A DNA stretch of 64,000 bases, from positions 496,001-560,000 of the forward strand of contig AP012044.1 of assembly GCA_000283575.1 (NCBI GenBank). The letters are read 5' to 3'. Shown one piece after another: positions 62,649-64,000 of this stretch. Made by a program: the position numbers and the translations under genes. Source of the DNA: Oscillibacter valericigenes Sjm18-20. GTDB lineage: Bacteria; Bacillota; Clostridia; Oscillospirales; Oscillospiraceae. Below the pieces are notes generated by a model, which ran no database searches, had not been told where the DNA came from, and was given only the letters and a program-made list of their open reading frames with translations. Each line of letters opens with the position of its first letter. The stretch's first letter is position 1.

Positions 62649-62678
62649 ATGAGCTGTCTAAGGACAGCTCATTTTTTG
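62649..62678 (+). terminator. Terminator just beyond the IS1182-family element
   Basis: A perfect 10-bp stem ATGAGCTGTC/GACAGCTCAT with a 4-base loop, then T6. It may belong to the gene disrupted or displaced upstream. The rest of 62679-62890 holds only the promoter region of the next gene. Confidence 0.75.
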
Positions 62679-62775
62679 TGGGCAAAAGCCTGCGGAGAAT
62701 TTGAGCTCACTTAAAAGACGCCTCCTTCCGGTTTTTATAAACTGGCATAATTGCGTGTAAAATCCAGAAAAGTAT

Positions 62776-62802
62776 TATTTCTTTCTCAATTTATGCCGAT
62801 TA
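62776..62802 (+). promoter_or_regulatory. Possible SigD-type promoter of the EAL-HDOD gene
   Basis: GCCGATTA (62795-62802) matches the SigD -10 at 7 of 8 positions. The -35 slot (TATT, 15 bases upstream) is poor. Confidence 0.35.
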
Positions 62803-62890
62803 GAATAAAGGTGATATTCTATACAAAGAGCAGGCGCAACGGGTATAAAACAAACAGACCGCTATCGCAGCCTGTCGAAAGGAGAATACG

Positions 62891-64000
62891 GTGAGCAGCA
62901 AGTATATTGTACGGCAGCCAATCAAAGACCAGAGCAGCAATGTCATCGGCTACGAACTTCTCTATTACGGCGAAAATCAGGCGTTTGGCGATGATATCTC
63001 TTCTTCTTCAAAGGAGGCTGACGTTTCCGCGCCCTCCGCATCCAATGCTCCCGCTTCCAGCAATGACTTTGCCGCGGCAAATGCCATTTATAATTTTTTA
63101 ACGCAAAATACCGACAAGGCGCTGACAGGAACTCTGAATTTCATGACCTTTACACCGACTCTGCTCATGAAGAAAGCGCCCCGGATCTTCAAAAAGTCCG
63201 AATTGGTCATTCAGATTGAAGACAACGTAATCATCCATCCGCTGGCCATGCATTTCGTTCAGCAGTTTGCAAAAGAGGGCTACAAAATCGCGGTAAACGA
63301 ATTCAGATTTGCTCCCCGCTATCTGGCGCTGATGGATAAAATCCATTACATCAAGCTGAATTTTGCCACGATTGCGGCGCCCACCCTGTCCAACATCATT
63401 GAGCTCGCCCACAGTATGGGAAAAAAGTGCATCGCCACGAATATTACCAGCGAAGAGCTTTACAACTGCGCCGTAAATCTGCACGTGGATGCGCTGGAAG
63501 GTACTTTTGTGGCAGAAAGGCTTTCCTCCAAAGCACACACCAGCGGATATCTGCAAAGCAACTTCTTCCGGTTGATGGTGGCCGTCACGCAGGATGAGCC
63601 AGACATTGACGAGATTGAGCAGATGGTATCCCAAGACGCTTCCTTGGTCTTCGGCCTGCTGCGCATGGCAAACTCCGTCTATTTTTCTTCCACGCACCGC
63701 TCCACCACCATCCGTCAGGCCATCATGACTTTGGGACTCGGCCAGTTGCGTCAGTGGATCTACCTTCTCAGTGCCAGCAATGCGGAAAATGAGATTGATC
63801 CGTCCTCTGAAGAGTTCCTCAAGCTGTCCTTCCTGCGGGCAAATTTTTGCAGCGATCTGATTGATTACACGCAGAATACGCTCTCCATCTCTAAGGGCGA
63901 CGCCTATCTGATCGGCATGTTTTCTACGCTGGGCTACCTGGTGGATGCCCCCATGGAAGAAATTCTGTCCGAAGTTCCGGTCGTAGACGAAGTCAAAAAT
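62891..64000 (+). CDS. EAL-HDOD signalling protein, C-terminus beyond window end
   Basis: The frame is open from GTG 62891 (AAAGGAG site) to the window edge, 370 codons with no stop. The N-terminal part (YIVRQPIKDQSSNVIGYELL) is a degenerate EAL domain with a Ser/Ala-rich insert. The later part has HDOD features (VSQDASLVFGLLRMANSVYF, TIRQAIMTLGLGQLRQWIY). It is a paralogue of 47749-48957 but not close. Degenerate EAL active-site residues argue against phosphodiesterase activity. It probably relays a signal to motility or virulence-like outputs. Confidence 0.88.
   Translation, partial: MSSKYIVRQPIKDQSSNVIGYELLYYGENQAFGDDISSSSKEADVSAPSASNAPASSNDFAAANAIYNFLTQNTDKALTGTLNFMTFTPTLLMKKAPRIFKKSELVIQIEDNVIIHPLAMHFVQQFAKEGYKIAVNEFRFAPRYLALMDKIHYIKLNFATIAAPTLSNIIELAHSMGKKCIATNITSEELYNCAVNLHVDALEGTFVAERLSSKAHTSGYLQSNFFRLMVAVTQDEPDIDEIEQMVSQDASLVFGLLRMANSVYFSSTHRSTTIRQAIMTLGLGQLRQWIYLLSASNAENEIDPSSEEFLKLSFLRANFCSDLIDYTQNTLSISKGDAYLIGMFSTLGYLVDAPMEEILSEVPVVDEVKN

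Overview
The window reads as a chromosome segment of a flagellated, anaerobic-type member of the Bacillota (class Clostridia). An Oscillospiraceae-like organism is my best guess, from gene content only: rny, asnS, a short-D2 flagellin, fliD-fliS, EAL-HDOD regulators, BlaI/M56 and paired CobW proteins. Most of the backbone is GC-rich. Two blocks differ from it: a glycan island (8.5-22.8 kb) and an AT-richer inserted element (about 30.93-45.86 kb).

Layout. 1-8.3 kb: BlaI/M56 sensor pair, ribonuclease Y, an N-acetylmuramoyl-L-alanine amidase, an RlmI-like rRNA methyltransferase and asnS. 8.5-22.8 kb: sugar and glycosylation island. A first operon has a glycosyltransferase, an SDR epimerase, a DegT aminotransferase and a hexapeptide acyltransferase. 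It converges on a giant glycosyltransferase (GT2, TPR, GT1 in one chain) that contains a G9 tract. Next come three tandem small paralogous proteins, then a second operon that matches the WbpA/B/D/E set for a 2,3-diacetamido-2,3-dideoxy uronic acid, and finally a surface-type protein with a C1q/BclA-like C-terminal domain. 23-30 kb: a TetR regulator, two CobW GTPases (one with four His-rich repeats), flagellin, and an SsuABC-type ABC transporter.

30.93-45.86 kb: the transporter's substrate-binding-protein gene is cut in two by a roughly 14.9 kb integrated element. Its 5' part ends near 30,928 and its missing 3' part reappears at 45,861-46,013, directly after a large serine recombinase. The element carries a two-gene module (a P-loop ATPase and a zinc-finger/HEPN-RES-type protein) that looks like an anti-phage or conflict system. 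It also holds a RecD2-like helicase with an internal deletion between two related small proteins, an orphan VbhA-type antitoxin, a frameshifted IS256-family insertion with 8-bp target duplications, a tyrosine recombinase, a resolvase remnant, an AAA/DUF4143 ATPase, a MITE-like element, and several probable small RNAs or attenuated leaders.

46-64 kb: backbone again. It has a GNAT enzyme, a lipoprotein, an EAL-HDOD protein, an FtsA-like actin-fold protein, a chemotaxis receptor, an FtsE-like ATPase, a C39-like peptidase, the fliD-fliS-fliT-like operon, a ParA/ComFB pair, a frameshifted GNAT gene, an IS1182-family element and a second EAL-HDOD protein cut by the window end. Together the backbone genes point to motility, chemotaxis and cyclic-di-nucleotide-linked regulation. 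The glycan island probably decorates a surface structure. The inserted element is the most likely place for an undescribed system.
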